Shown here in pieces: positions 50,267 to 62,494 of a DNA stretch of 64,000 bases. The position numbers were made by a program, and so were the translations under genes. Under the pieces are notes generated by a model. The model searched no databases. It saw only the letters and a program-made list of their open reading frames with translations, and was not told the origin of the DNA. This stretch comes from Panorpa germanica (Eukaryota > Arthropoda > Insecta > Mecoptera > Panorpidae). Each line of letters begins with the position of its first letter. The stretch's first letter is position 1. The stretch spans positions 13,588,759 to 13,652,758 of the forward strand of contig OY783204.1 of assembly GCA_963678705.1 (NCBI GenBank). The letters are read 5' to 3'.

Positions 50267-51394
50267 AGGGTAAATTAACACAAATTTAAAACAAACTTAA
50301 ATACTTTTCGTTTGAAAAAGTATTCATATAATTTATTTAATTTTTTTCCATAATTAATTTCTCACTTTTAATCACTTTTTTCACCTAAAGTAGCAAGCCG
50401 ATCACACACATAGTAGATAGGAACCACTTGTGTTGCAAAGCAATATTAACGTCCTTGTAAACCAATACGTAGGTCTTCCTTTTTGTATTAAGTCCCATCT
50501 GTCTTGCCAGAGCTTATGCATATATGCATTCATCTCTTTGGCAATATATTTGGTATCGTCTCCAGACTTTTATCCTACAGCCGCATTAACTTTAAATCCT
50601 CGAAATTTGTCGCATTAATTTTAAATCATCAAAATTTGATTTTTTCAGTTCTAGCGTAATTTGTACTTCAGTAAGTGCATGAGTGATTTTTAAATCTAAA
50701 GGAATTGTCCCCAATATCACTTGCACACCACTTCTGTAGATACAGTTCTGCAACAACGCGTCATCGTCAATAACATAGTTCTTTGCATGGAAGATCTGGA
50801 AGATTGATTCTGTAATACCATGCCGAAGCACAATACACAAGTATTAGCATAAATGCCCCCTTGTATAGTGTCGGCATAGTTGCCGAGTTTAAGCTTCATT
50901 CCGTCCTTGTGACACGCGCAAGGTGTGTTACAAGTTTATCATTCGTTGTTACTGTATTTGTTTCGTAGCTTTGTAGCTTCAAGAAACTACAGATTTTATA
51001 TATAGCAGGTCGAGAACGGCTTTCTAGGGTTTCTGTACTATTTGCACCAATAAGGATCACATTATCGTTGGCAAAACATATGTCTACACAACCTTTCGAG
51101 TGAGAAACACAGTTCTCGTCGAATACCATGTTCCAGAGCTCAGGCCCCATTACAGATCGCTGAGAACAACCTTTAGATAGTTGCCTTTTCATGGAACGGT
51201 AATCGGTTTGTAAAATAATGTTCGACAATGAAAATAGTTCTCCATAGCGCAGTAGACGTACCTATAGGTTTTTGCCGGTCTAATTCCTTGAAGGTCACTT
51301 GGCCACCGGACATCAACAATGGCACACTGAATTTCTATAAATATCTCATATACATACTTGTACTTATGCCTACTTACTTACCATTTGTTTGTTA
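49809..51394. repeat. Satellite unit 33
   Basis: RT remnant at 50402-51264 (-). A 2-bp loss ('tagcaagccg', about 50395) and a 2-bp AC gain ('ttgcacaccact', about 50725) cancel in length. The gain shifts the RT frame so that two open frames change register. First part matches unit 24. Confidence 0.95.
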
Positions 51395-52978
51395 CCATTG
51401 AATGTTCATGAACGATCAATCACTATTTCCAAGAAAACCGCATATATTGTTCACTTAATTACTTATAACAATTAATACACTCTCATTATTATTTAAAACA
51501 CGCATTTATATAAACTTATTCGTGTTTTAATATTATTTATAGTTATTGTTATTCGACTTACTTGATAGTGGGCGGCAACCTTTTGTCTTCCGTATATTTG
51601 TAGTGTTTATATGAGGTCTTCCTTATATATCTCTACAGATTTCTTGAATTTTAAACCACTTGATGTTTTAGCACTAACACTAACCTAATTATTATCACTT
51701 TTTTTGTCTATCGGACTTATTAATGTCTTATATCAAACATCAAAGTTACAAATTTGAGGTTATGTTTATAAGACCGAGTGTACGCGTATTGAAAAATTCG
51801 TTTTTAACACTAGTTTTCAACTGTCAAACTTTTGTAAAAACACTTTGTTTAGGGTAAATTAACACAAATTTAAAACAAACTTAAATACTTTTCGTTTGAA
51901 AAAGTATTCATATAAATTATTTAATTTTTTTCTATAATTAATTTCTCACTTTTAATCACTTTTTTCACCTAAAGTATCAGGAGCCGATCACACACATAGT
52001 AGATAGGAACCACTTTTGTTGCAAAGCAATATTAACGTCCTTGTAAACAAATACGTAGGACTTCCTTTTTGTATTAAGTCCCATCTGTCTTGCCAGAGCT
52101 TATGCATATATGCATTCATCTCTTTGGCAATATATTTGGTATCGTCTCCAGACTTTTATCCTACAGCCGCATTAACTTTAAATCCTCGAAATTTGTCGCA
52201 TTAATTTTAAATCATCAAAATTTGATTTTTTTAGTTCTAGCGTAATTTGTACTTGAGTAAGTGCATATGTGATTTTTAAATCTAAAGGAATTGTCCTCAA
52301 TATCACTTGCACCACTTCTGTAAATACAGTTCTGCAACAACGCGTCATCGTCAATAACATAGTTCTTTGCATGGAAGATCTGGAAGATTGATCCTGTAAT
52401 ACCATGCCGAAGCACAGTACACAACTATTAGCATAAATGCCCCCTTGTATAGTGTCGGCATAGTTGCCGAGTTTAAGCTTCATTCCTTCCTTGTGACACG
52501 CGCAAGGTGTGTTACAAGTTTATCATTCGTTGTTACTGTATTTGTTTCGTAGCTTTGTAGCTTCAAGAAACTACAGATTTTATATATAGCAGGTCGAGAA
52601 CGGCTTTCTAGGGTTTCTGTACTATTTGCACCGATAAGGATCACATTATCGTTGGCAAAACGTATGTCTACACAACCTTTCGAGTGAGAAACACAGTTCT
52701 CGTCGAATACCATGTTCCAGAGCTCAGGCCCCATTACAGATCGCTGAGGACAACCTTTAGATAGTTGCCTTTTCATGAAACGGTAATCGGTTTGTAAAAT
52801 ATTGTTCGTCAATGAAAATAGTTCTCCATAGCGCAGTAGACGTACCTATAGGTTTTTGCCGGTCTAATTCTTTGAAGGTCACTTGGCCACCGGACATCAA
52901 CAAAGGCACACTGAATTTCTATAAATATCTCATATACATACTTGTACTTATGCCTACTTACTTACCATTTGTTTGTTA
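51395..52978. repeat. Satellite unit 34 (1,584 bp)
   Basis: RT remnant at 51988-52848 (-). Two bases lost near 51518 ('cttattcgtg'). Many private substitutions ('cgtatgtcta', 'attgttcgtc', 'agtatcagg', 'gcatatgtga'). Confidence 0.95.
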
Positions 52979-54564
52979 CCATTAAATGTTCATGAACGAT
53001 CAATCACTATTTCCAAGAAAACCGCATATATTGTTCACTTAATCACTTATAACAATTAATACACTCTCATTATTATTTAAAACACGCATTTATATAAACT
53101 AATTCTTGTGTTTTAATATTATTTATAGTTAATGTTATTCGACTTACTTGATAGTGGGCGGCAACCTTTTGTCTTCCGTATATTTGTAGTGTTTATATGA
53201 GGTGTTCCTTATATATCTCTTCAGATTTCTTGAATTTTAAACCACTTAATGTTTTAGCACTAACACTAACCTAATTATTATCACTTTTTTTGTCTATCGC
53301 ACTAATTAATGTCTTATATCATACATCAAAGTTACAAATTTGAGGTTATGTTTATAAGACCGCGTGTACGCGTAATGAAAAATTCGTTTTTAACACTGGT
53401 TTCCAACTGTCAAACTTTTGTAAGAACACTTTGTTTAGGGTAAATTAACAAAAATTTAAAACAAACTTAAATACTTTTCGTTTGAAATAGTATTCATATA
53501 ATTTATTTAATTTTTTTCCATAATTAATTTCTCATTTTTAATCACTTTTTTCACCTAAAGTAGCAGGAGCCGATCACACACATAGTAGATAGGAACCACT
53601 TGTGTTGCAAAGCAATAATAACGTCCTTGTAAACCAATACGTAGGTCTTCCTTTTTGTATTAAGTCCCATCTGTCTTGCCAGAGCTTATGCATATATGCA
53701 TTCATCTCTTTGGCAATATATTTGGAATCGTCTCCAGACTTTTATCCTACAGCCGCATTAACTTTAAATCCTCGAAATTTGTCGCATTAATTTTAAATCA
53801 TCACAATTTGACTTTTTCAGTTCTAGCGTAATTTGTATTTGAGTAAGTGCATGAGCGATTTTTAAATCTAAAGGAATTGTCCCCAATATCACTTGCACCA
53901 CTTCTGTAGATACAGTTCTGCAACAACGCGTCATCGTCAATAACATAGTTCTTTGCATGGAAGATCTGGAAGATTGATCCTGTAATACCATGCCGAAGCA
54001 CAATACACAACTATTAGCATAAATGCCCCCTTGTATAGTGTCGGCATAGTTGCCGAGTTTAAGCTTCATTCCGTCCTTGTGACACGCGCAAGGTGTGTTA
54101 CAAGTTTATCATTCGTTGTTACTGTATTTGTTTCGTAGCTTTGTAACTTCAAGAAACTACAGATTTTATATATAGCAGGTCGAGAACGGCTTTCTAGGGT
54201 TTGTGTACTATTTGCACCGATAAGGATCACATTATCGTTGGCAAAACATATGTCTACACAACCTTTCGAGTGAGAAACACAGTTCTCGTCGAATACCATG
54301 TTCCAGAGCTCAGGCCCCATTACAGATCGCTGAGAACAACCTTTAGATAGTTGCCTTTTCATGGAACGGTAATCGGTTTGTAAAATAATGTTCGACAATG
54401 AAAATAGTTCTCCATAGCGCAGTGAGCGTACCTATAGGTTTTTGCCGGTCTAATTCTTTGAAGGTCACTTGGCCACCGGACATCAACAAAGGCACACTGA
54501 ATTTCTATAAATATCTTATATACATACTTGTACTTATGCTTACTTACTTACCATTTGTTTATTA
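52979..54564. repeat. Satellite unit 35
   Basis: RT remnant at 53574-54434 (-). Shares 'gcaataataacg', 'ttggaatcg' and 'ttgtaacttc' with units 36 and 38. First part has 'gcactaattaatg' and 'gtaagaacac' as in units 24 and 33. Private 'gcagtgagcg' near 54419. Confidence 0.95.
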
Positions 54565-56150
54565 CCATTGAATGTTCATGAACGATCAATCACTATTTCC
54601 AAGAAAACCGCATATATTGTTCACTTAATCACTTATAACAATTAATACACTATTATTATTATTTAAAACACGCATTTATATAAACTAATTCTTGTGTTTT
54701 AATATTATTTATAGTTATTGTTATTCGACTTACTTGATAGTGGGCGGCAACCTTTTGTCTTCCGTATATTTGTAGTGTTTATATGAGGTCTTCCTTATAT
54801 ATCTCTACAGATTTTTTGAATTTTAAACCACTTGATGTTTTAGCACTAACACTAACCTAATTATTATCACTTTTTTTGTCTATCGCACTTATTAATGTCT
54901 TATATTAAACATCGAAGTTACAAATTTGAGGTTATGTTTATAAGACCGAGTGTACGCGTAATGAAAAATTCGTTTTTAACACTGGTTTCCAACTGTTAAA
55001 CTTTTGTAAAAACACTTTGTTTAGGGTAAATTAACACAAATTTAAAACAAACTTAAATACTTTTCGTTTGAAAAAGTATTCATTTAATTTATTTAATTTT
55101 TTTCCATAATTAATTTCTTACTTTTAATCACTTTTTTCACCTAAAGTAGCAGGAGCCGATCACACACATAGTAGATAGGAACCACTTGTGTTGCAAAGCA
55201 ATAATAACGTCCTTGTAAACCAATACGTAGGTCTTCCTTTTTGTATTAAGTCCCATCTGTCTTGCCAGAGCTTATGCATATATGCATTCATCTCTTTGGC
55301 AATATATTTGGAATCGTCTCCAGACTTTTATCCTACAGCCGCATTAACTTTAAATCCTCGAAATTTGTCGCATTAATTTTAAATCATCACAATTTGATTT
55401 TTTCAGTTCTAGCGTAATTTGTATTTGAGTAAGTGCATGAATGATTTTTAAATCTAAAGGAATTGTCCCCAATATCACTTGCACCACTTCTGTAGATACA
55501 GTTCTGCAAAAACGCGTCATCGTCAATAACATAGTTCTTTGCATGGAAGATCTGGAAGATTGATTCTGTAATACCATGCCGAAGCACAATACACAACTAT
55601 AAGCATAAATGCCCCCTTGTATAGTGTCGGCATAGTTGCCGAGTTTAAGCTTCATTCCGTCCTTGTGACACGCGCAAGGTGTGTTACAAGTTTATCATTC
55701 GTTGTTACTGTATTTGTTTCGTAGCTTTGTAACTTCAAGAAACTACAGATTTTATATATAGCAGGTCGAGAACGGCTTTCTAGGGTTTGTGTACTATTTG
55801 CACCGATAAGGATCACATTATCGTTGGCAAAACATATGTCTACACAACCTTTCGAGTGAGAAACACAGTTCTCGTCGAATACCATGTTCCAGAGCTCAGG
55901 CCCCATTACAGATCGCTGAGAACAACCTTTAGATAGTTGCCTTTTCATGGAACGGTAATCGGTTTGTAAAATAATGTTCGTCAATGAAAATAGTTCTCCA
56001 TAGCGCAGTAGACGTACCTATAGGTTTTTGCCGGTCTAATTCTTTGAAGGTCACTTGGCCACCGGACATCAACAAATGCACATTGAATTTCTATAAATAT
56101 CTCATATACATACTTGTACTTATGCCTACTTACTTACCATTTGTTTGTTA
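54565..56150. repeat. Satellite unit 36
   Basis: RT remnant at 55160-56020 (-). Dimer-spaced partner of unit 38 ('tatattaaac', 'ccgagtgtac', 'ttcatttaat'). Private 'gcaaaaacgcg' near 55507. Confidence 0.95.
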
Positions 56151-57736
56151 CCATTGAATGTTCATGAACGATCAATCACTATTTCCAAGAAAACCGCATA
56201 TATTGTTCACTTAATCACTTATAACAATTAATACACTCTCATTATTATTTAAAACACGCATTTATATAAACTAATTCTTGTGTTTTAATATTATTTATAG
56301 TTAATGTTATTCGACTTACTTGATAGTGGGCGGCAACCTTTTGTCTTCCGTATATTTGTAGTGTTTATATGAGGTCTTCCTTATATATCTTTACAGATTT
56401 CTTGAATTTTAAACCACTTGATGTTTTAGCACTAACACTAACCTAATTATTATCACTTTTTTTGTCTATCGCACTTATTAATGTCTTATATCAAACATTA
56501 AAGTTACAAATTTGAGGTTATGTTTATAAGACCGCGTGTACGCGTAATGAAAAATTCGTTTTCAACACTGGTTTTCAACTTTCAAACTTTTGTAAAAACA
56601 CTTTGTTTAGGGTAAATTAACACAAATTTAAAACAAACTTAAATACTTTTCGTTTGAAAAAGTATTCATATAATTTATTTAATTTTTTTCCATAATTAAT
56701 TTCTCACTTTTAATCACTTTTTTCACCTAAAGTAGCAGGAGCCGATCACACACATAGTAGATAGGAACCACTTGTGTTGCAAAGCAATATTAACGTCCTT
56801 GTAAACCAATACGTAGGTCTTCCTTTTTGTATTAAGTCCCATCTGTCTTGCCAGAGCTTATGCATATATGCATTCATCTCTTTGGCAATATATTTGGTAT
56901 CGTCTCCAGACTTTTATCCTACAGCCGCATTAACTTTAAATCCCCGAAATGTGTCGCATTAATTTTAAATCATCAAAATTTGATTTTTTCAGTTCTAGCG
57001 TAATTTATACTTGAGTAAGTGCATGAGTGATTTTTAAATCTAAAGGAATTGTCCCCAATATCACTTGCACCACTTCTGTAGATACAGTTCTGCAACAACG
57101 CGTCATCGTCAATAACATAGTTCTTTGCATGGAAGATCTGCAAGATTGATCCTGTAATACCATGCCGAAGCACAATACACAACTATTAGCATAAATGCCT
57201 ACTTGTATAGTGTCGGCATAGTTGCCGAGTTTAGGCTTCATTCCGTCCTTGTGACACGCGCAAGGTGTGTTACAAGTTTATCATTCGTTGTTACTGTATT
57301 TGTTTCGTAGCTTTGTAGCTTCAAGAAACTACAGATTTTATATATACCAGGTCAAGAACGGCTTTCTAGGGTTTCTGTACTATTTGCACCGATAAGGATC
57401 ACATTATCGTTGGCAAAACATATGTCTACACAACCTTTCGAGTGAGAAACACAGTTCTCGTCGAATATCATGTTCCAGAGCTCAGGCCCCATTACAGATC
57501 GCTGAGGACAACCTTTAGATAGTTGCCTTTTCATGGAACGGTAATCGGGTAGTAAAATAATGTTCGACAATGAAAATAGTTCTCTATAGCGCAGTAGACG
57601 TACCTATAGGTTTTTGCCGGTCTAATTCTTTAAAGGTCACATGGCCACCGGACATCAACAAATGCTCACTGAATTTCTATAAATATCTCATATACATACT
57701 TGTACTTAAGCCTACTTACTTACCATTTGTTTGTTA
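56151..57736. repeat. Satellite unit 37
   Basis: RT remnant at 56746-57606 (-). 'ggtcaagaacgg' (about 57350) makes an Arg codon TGA, a lesion separate from that of unit 7. Shares 'gcctacttg', 'atataccagg' and 'atcgggtag' with units 39 and 41. Confidence 0.95.
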
Positions 57737-59322
57737 CCATAGAATGTTTATGAACGATCAATCACTATTTCCAAGAAAACCGCATATATTGTTCACTTAA
57801 TCACTTATAACAATTAATACACTCTCATTATTATTTAAAACACGCATTTATATAAACTAATTCTTTTGTTTTAATATTATTTATAGTTAATGTTATTCGA
57901 CTTACTTGATAGTGGGCGGCAACCTTTTGTCTTCCGTATATTTGTAGTGTTTATATGAGGTCTTCCTTATATATCTCTACAGATTTCTTGAATTTTAAAC
58001 CACTTGATGTTTTAGCACTAACACTAACCTAATTATTATCACTTTTTTTGTCTATCGCACTTATTAATGTCTTATATTAAACATCAAAGTTACAAATTTG
58101 AGGTTATGTTTATAAGACCGAGTGTACGCGTAATGAAAAATTCGTTTTTAACACTGGTTTCCAACTGTCAAACTTTTGTAAAAACACTTTGTTTAGGGTA
58201 AATTAACACAAATTTAAAACAAACTTAAATACTTTTCGTTTGAAAAAGTATTCATTTAATTTATTTAATTTTTTTCCATAATTAATTTCTCACTTTTAAT
58301 CACTTTTTTCACCTGAAGTAGCAGGAGCCGATCACACACATAGTAGATAGGAACCACTTGTGTTGCAAAGCAATAATAACGTCCTTGTAAACCAATACGT
58401 AGGTCTTCCTTTTTGTATTAAGTCCCATCTGTCTTGCCAGAGCTTATGCATATATGCATTCATCTCTTTGGCAATATATTTGGAATCGTCTCCAGACTTT
58501 TATCCTACAGCCGCATTAACTTTAAATCCTCGAAATTTGTCGCATTAATTTTTAATCATTACAATTTGATTTTTTCAGTTCTAGCGTAATTTGTATTTGA
58601 GTAAGTGCATGAATGATTTTTAAATCTAAAGGAATTGTCCCCAATATCACTTGCACCACTTCTGTAGATACAGTTCTGCAACAACGCGTCATCGTCAATA
58701 ACATAGTTCTTTGCATGGAAGATCTGGAAGATTGATCCTGTAATACCATGCCGAAGCACAATACACAACTATTAGCATAAATGCCCCCTTGTATAGTGTC
58801 GGCATAGTTGCCGAGTTTAAGCTTCATTCCGTCCTTGTGACACGCGCAAGGTGTGTTACAAGTTTATCATTCGTTGTTACTGTATTTGTTTTGTAGCTTT
58901 GTAACTTTAAGAAACTACAGATTTTATATATAGCAGGTCGAGAACGGCTTTCTAGGGTTTGTGTACTATTTGCACCGATAAGGATCACATTATCGTTGGC
59001 AAAACATATGTCTACACAACCTTTCGAGTGAGAAACACAGTTCTCGTCGAATACCATGTTCCAGAGCTCAGGCCCCATTACAGATCGCTGAGAACAACCT
59101 TTAGATAGTTGCCTTTTCATGGAACGGTAATCGGTTTGTAAAATAATGTTCGTCAATGAAAATAGTTCTCCATAGCGCAGTAGACGTACCTATAGGTTTT
59201 TGCCGGTCTAATTCTTTGAAGGTCACTTGGCCACCAGACATCAACAAATGCACACTGAATTTCTATAAATATCTCATATACATACTTGTACTTATGCCTA
59301 CTTACTTAATATTTGTTTGTTA
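57737..59322. repeat. Satellite unit 38
   Basis: RT remnant at 58332-59192 (-). Begins with the private 'ccatagaatg'; 'ttcttttgtttt' shared with unit 40. Private 'cttaatatttg' at the end removes the splice-donor-like string. Confidence 0.95.
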
Positions 59323-60908
59323 CCATTGAATGTTCATGAACGATCAATCACTATTTCCAAGAAAACCGCATATATTGTTCACTTAATCACTTATAACAAT
59401 TAATACACTCTCATTATTATTTAAAACACGCATTTATATAAACTAATTCTTGTGTTTTAATATTATTTATAGTTAATGTTATTCGACTTACTTGATAGTG
59501 GGCGGCAACCTTTTGTCTTCCGTATATTTGTAGTGTTTATATGAGGTCTTCCTTATATATCTTTACAGATTTCTTGAATTTTAAACCACTTAATGTTTTA
59601 GCACTAACACTAACCTAATTATTATCACTTTTTTTGTCTATCGCACTTATTAATGTCTTATATCAAACATCAAAGTTACAAATTTGAGGTTATGTTTATA
59701 AGACCGCGTGTACGCGTAATGAAAAATTCGTTTTTAACACTGGTTTTCAACTGTCAAACTTTTGTAAAAACACTTTGTTTAGGGTAAATTAACACAAATT
59801 TAAAACAAACTTAAATTCTTTTCGTTTGAAAAAGTATTCATATAATTTATTTAATTTTTTTTCATAATTAATTTCTCACTTTTAATCACTTTTTTCACCT
59901 AAAGTAGCAGGAGCCGATCACACACATAGTAGATAGGAACCACTTGTGTTGCAAAGCAATATTAACGTCCTTGTAAACCAATACGTAGGTCTTCCTTTTT
60001 GTATTAAGTCCCATCTGTCTTGCCAGAGCTTATGCATATATGCATTCATCTCTTTGGCAATATATTTGGTATCGTCTCCAGACTTTTATCCTACAGCCGC
60101 ATTAACTTTAAATCCCCGAAATGTGTCGCATTAATTTGAAATCATCAAAATTTGATTTTTTCAGTTCTAGCGTAATTTATACTTGAGTAAGTGCATGAGT
60201 GATTTTTAAATCTAAAGGAATTGTCCCCAATATCACTTGCACCACTTCTGTAGATACAGTTCTGCAACAACGCGTCATCGTCAATAACATAGATCTTTGC
60301 ATGGAAGATCTGCAAGATTGATCCTGTAATACCATGCCGAAGCACAATACACAACTATTAGCATAAATGCCTACTTGTATAGTGTCGGCATAGTTGCCGA
60401 GTTTAGGCTTCATTCCGTCCTTGTGACACGCGCAAGGTGTGTTACAAGTTTATCATTCGTTGTTACTGTATTTGTTTCGTAGCTTTGTAGCTTCAAGAAA
60501 CTACAGATTTTATATATACCAGGTCGAGAACGGCTTTCTAGGGTTTCTGTACTATTTGCACCGATAAGGATCACATTATCGTTGGCAAAACATATGTCTA
60601 CACAACCTTTCGAGTGAGAAACACAGTTCTCGTCGAATATCATGTTCCAGAGCTCAGGCCCCATTACAGATCGCTGAGGACAACCTTTAGATAGTTGCCT
60701 TTTCATGGAACGGTAATCGGGTAGTAAAATAATGTTCGACAATGAAAATAGTTCTCTATAGCGCAGTAGACGTACCTATAGGTTTTTGCCGGTCTAATTC
60801 TTTGAAGGTCACATGGCCACCGGACATCAACAAATGCTCACTGAATTTCTATAAATATCTCATATACATACTTGTACTTAAGCCTACTTACTTACCATTT
60901 GTTTGTTA
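59323..60908. repeat. Satellite unit 39
   Basis: RT remnant at 59918-60778 (-). Near twin of unit 37 without its Arg-to-TGA lesion. Private 'catagatcttt' and 'aaattctttt'. Confidence 0.95.
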
Positions 60909-62494
60909 CCATTGAATGTTCATGAACGATCAATCACTATTTCCAAGAAAACCGCATATATTGTTCACTTAATCACTTATAACAATTAATACACTCTCAT
61001 TATTATTTAAAACACGCATTTATATAAACTAATTCTTTTGTTTTAATATTATTTATAGTTAATGTTATTCGACTTACTTGATAGTGGGCGGCAACCTTTT
61101 GTCTTCCGTATATTTGTAGTGTTTATATGAAGTCTTCCTTATATATCTCTACAGATTTCTTGAATTTTAAACCACTTGATGTTTTAGCACTAACACTAAC
61201 CTAATTATTATCACTTTTTTTGTCTATCGCACTTATTAATGTCTTATATCAAACATCAAAGTTACAAATTTGAGGTTATGTTTATAAGTCCGAGTGTACG
61301 CGTAATGAAAAATTCGTTTTTAACACTGGTTTCCAACTGTCAAACTTTTGTAAAAACACTTTGTTTAGGGTAAATTAACACAAATTTAAAACAAACTTAA
61401 ATACTTTTCGTTTGAAAAAGTATTCATATAATTTTTTTAATATTTTTCCATTATTAATTTTTTTTTTTTAATCACTTTTTTCAACTAAAGTAGCAGGAGC
61501 CGATCACACACATAGTAGATAGGAACCACTTGTGTTGCAAAGCAATATTAACGTCCTTGTAAACCAATACGTAGGTCTTCCTTTTTGTATTAAGTCCCAT
61601 CTGTCTTGCCAGAGCTTATGCATATATGCATTCACCTCTTTGGCAATACATTTGGTATCGTCTCCAGACTTTTATCCTACAGCCGCATTAACTTTAAATC
61701 CTCGAAATTTGTCGCATTAATATTAAATCATCAAAATTTGATTTCTTCAGTTGTAGCGTAATTTGTACTTAAGTAAGTGCATGAGTGATTTTTAAATCTA
61801 AAGGAATTGTCCCCAATATCACTTGCACCACTTCTGTAGATACAGTTCTGCAACAACGCGTCATCGTCAATAACATAGTTCTTTGCATGGAAGATCTGCA
61901 AGATTAATCCTGTAATACCATGCCGAAGCACAATACACAACTATTAGCATAAATGCCCACTTGTATAGTGTCGGCATAGTTGCCGAGTTTAAGCTTTATT
62001 CCGTCCTTGTGACACGCGCAAGGTGTGTTACATGTTTATCATTCGTTGTTACTGTATTTGTTTCGTAGCTTTGTAGCTTCAAGAAACTACAGATTTTATA
62101 TATACCAGGTCGAGAACGGCTTTCTAGGGTTTCTGTACTATTTGCACCGATAAGGATCACATTATCGTTGGCAAAACATATGTCTACACAACCTTTCAAG
62201 TGAGAAACACAGTTCTCCTCGAATACCATGTTCCAGAGCTCAGGCCCTATTACAGATCGCTGAGGACAACCTTTAGATAGTTGCCTTTTCATGGAACGGT
62301 AATCGGTTTGTAAAATAATGTTCGACAATGAAAATAGTTCTCCATAGCGCAGTAGACGTACCTATAGGTTTTTGCCGGTCTAATTCTTTGAAGGTCACTT
62401 GGCCACCGGACATCAACAAATGCACACTAAATTTCTATAAATATCTCATATACATATTTGTACTTATGCCTACTTACTTACTATTTGTTTGTTA
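60909..62494. repeat. Satellite unit 40
   Basis: RT remnant at 61504-62364 (-). One of the more altered units: 'aatttttttttttt' in place of 'aatttctcactttt' near 61460, 'ttcacctct', 'cagttgtagc', 'ctttcaagtg'. Confidence 0.95.

Noticed and set aside
57570-57800. 76-codon plus-strand open frame seen only at the unit 37/38 joint
   Set aside because: A single change of TGA to AGA in 'ccatagaatg' removes the stop that ends the same antisense frame in other units; no domain is visible.
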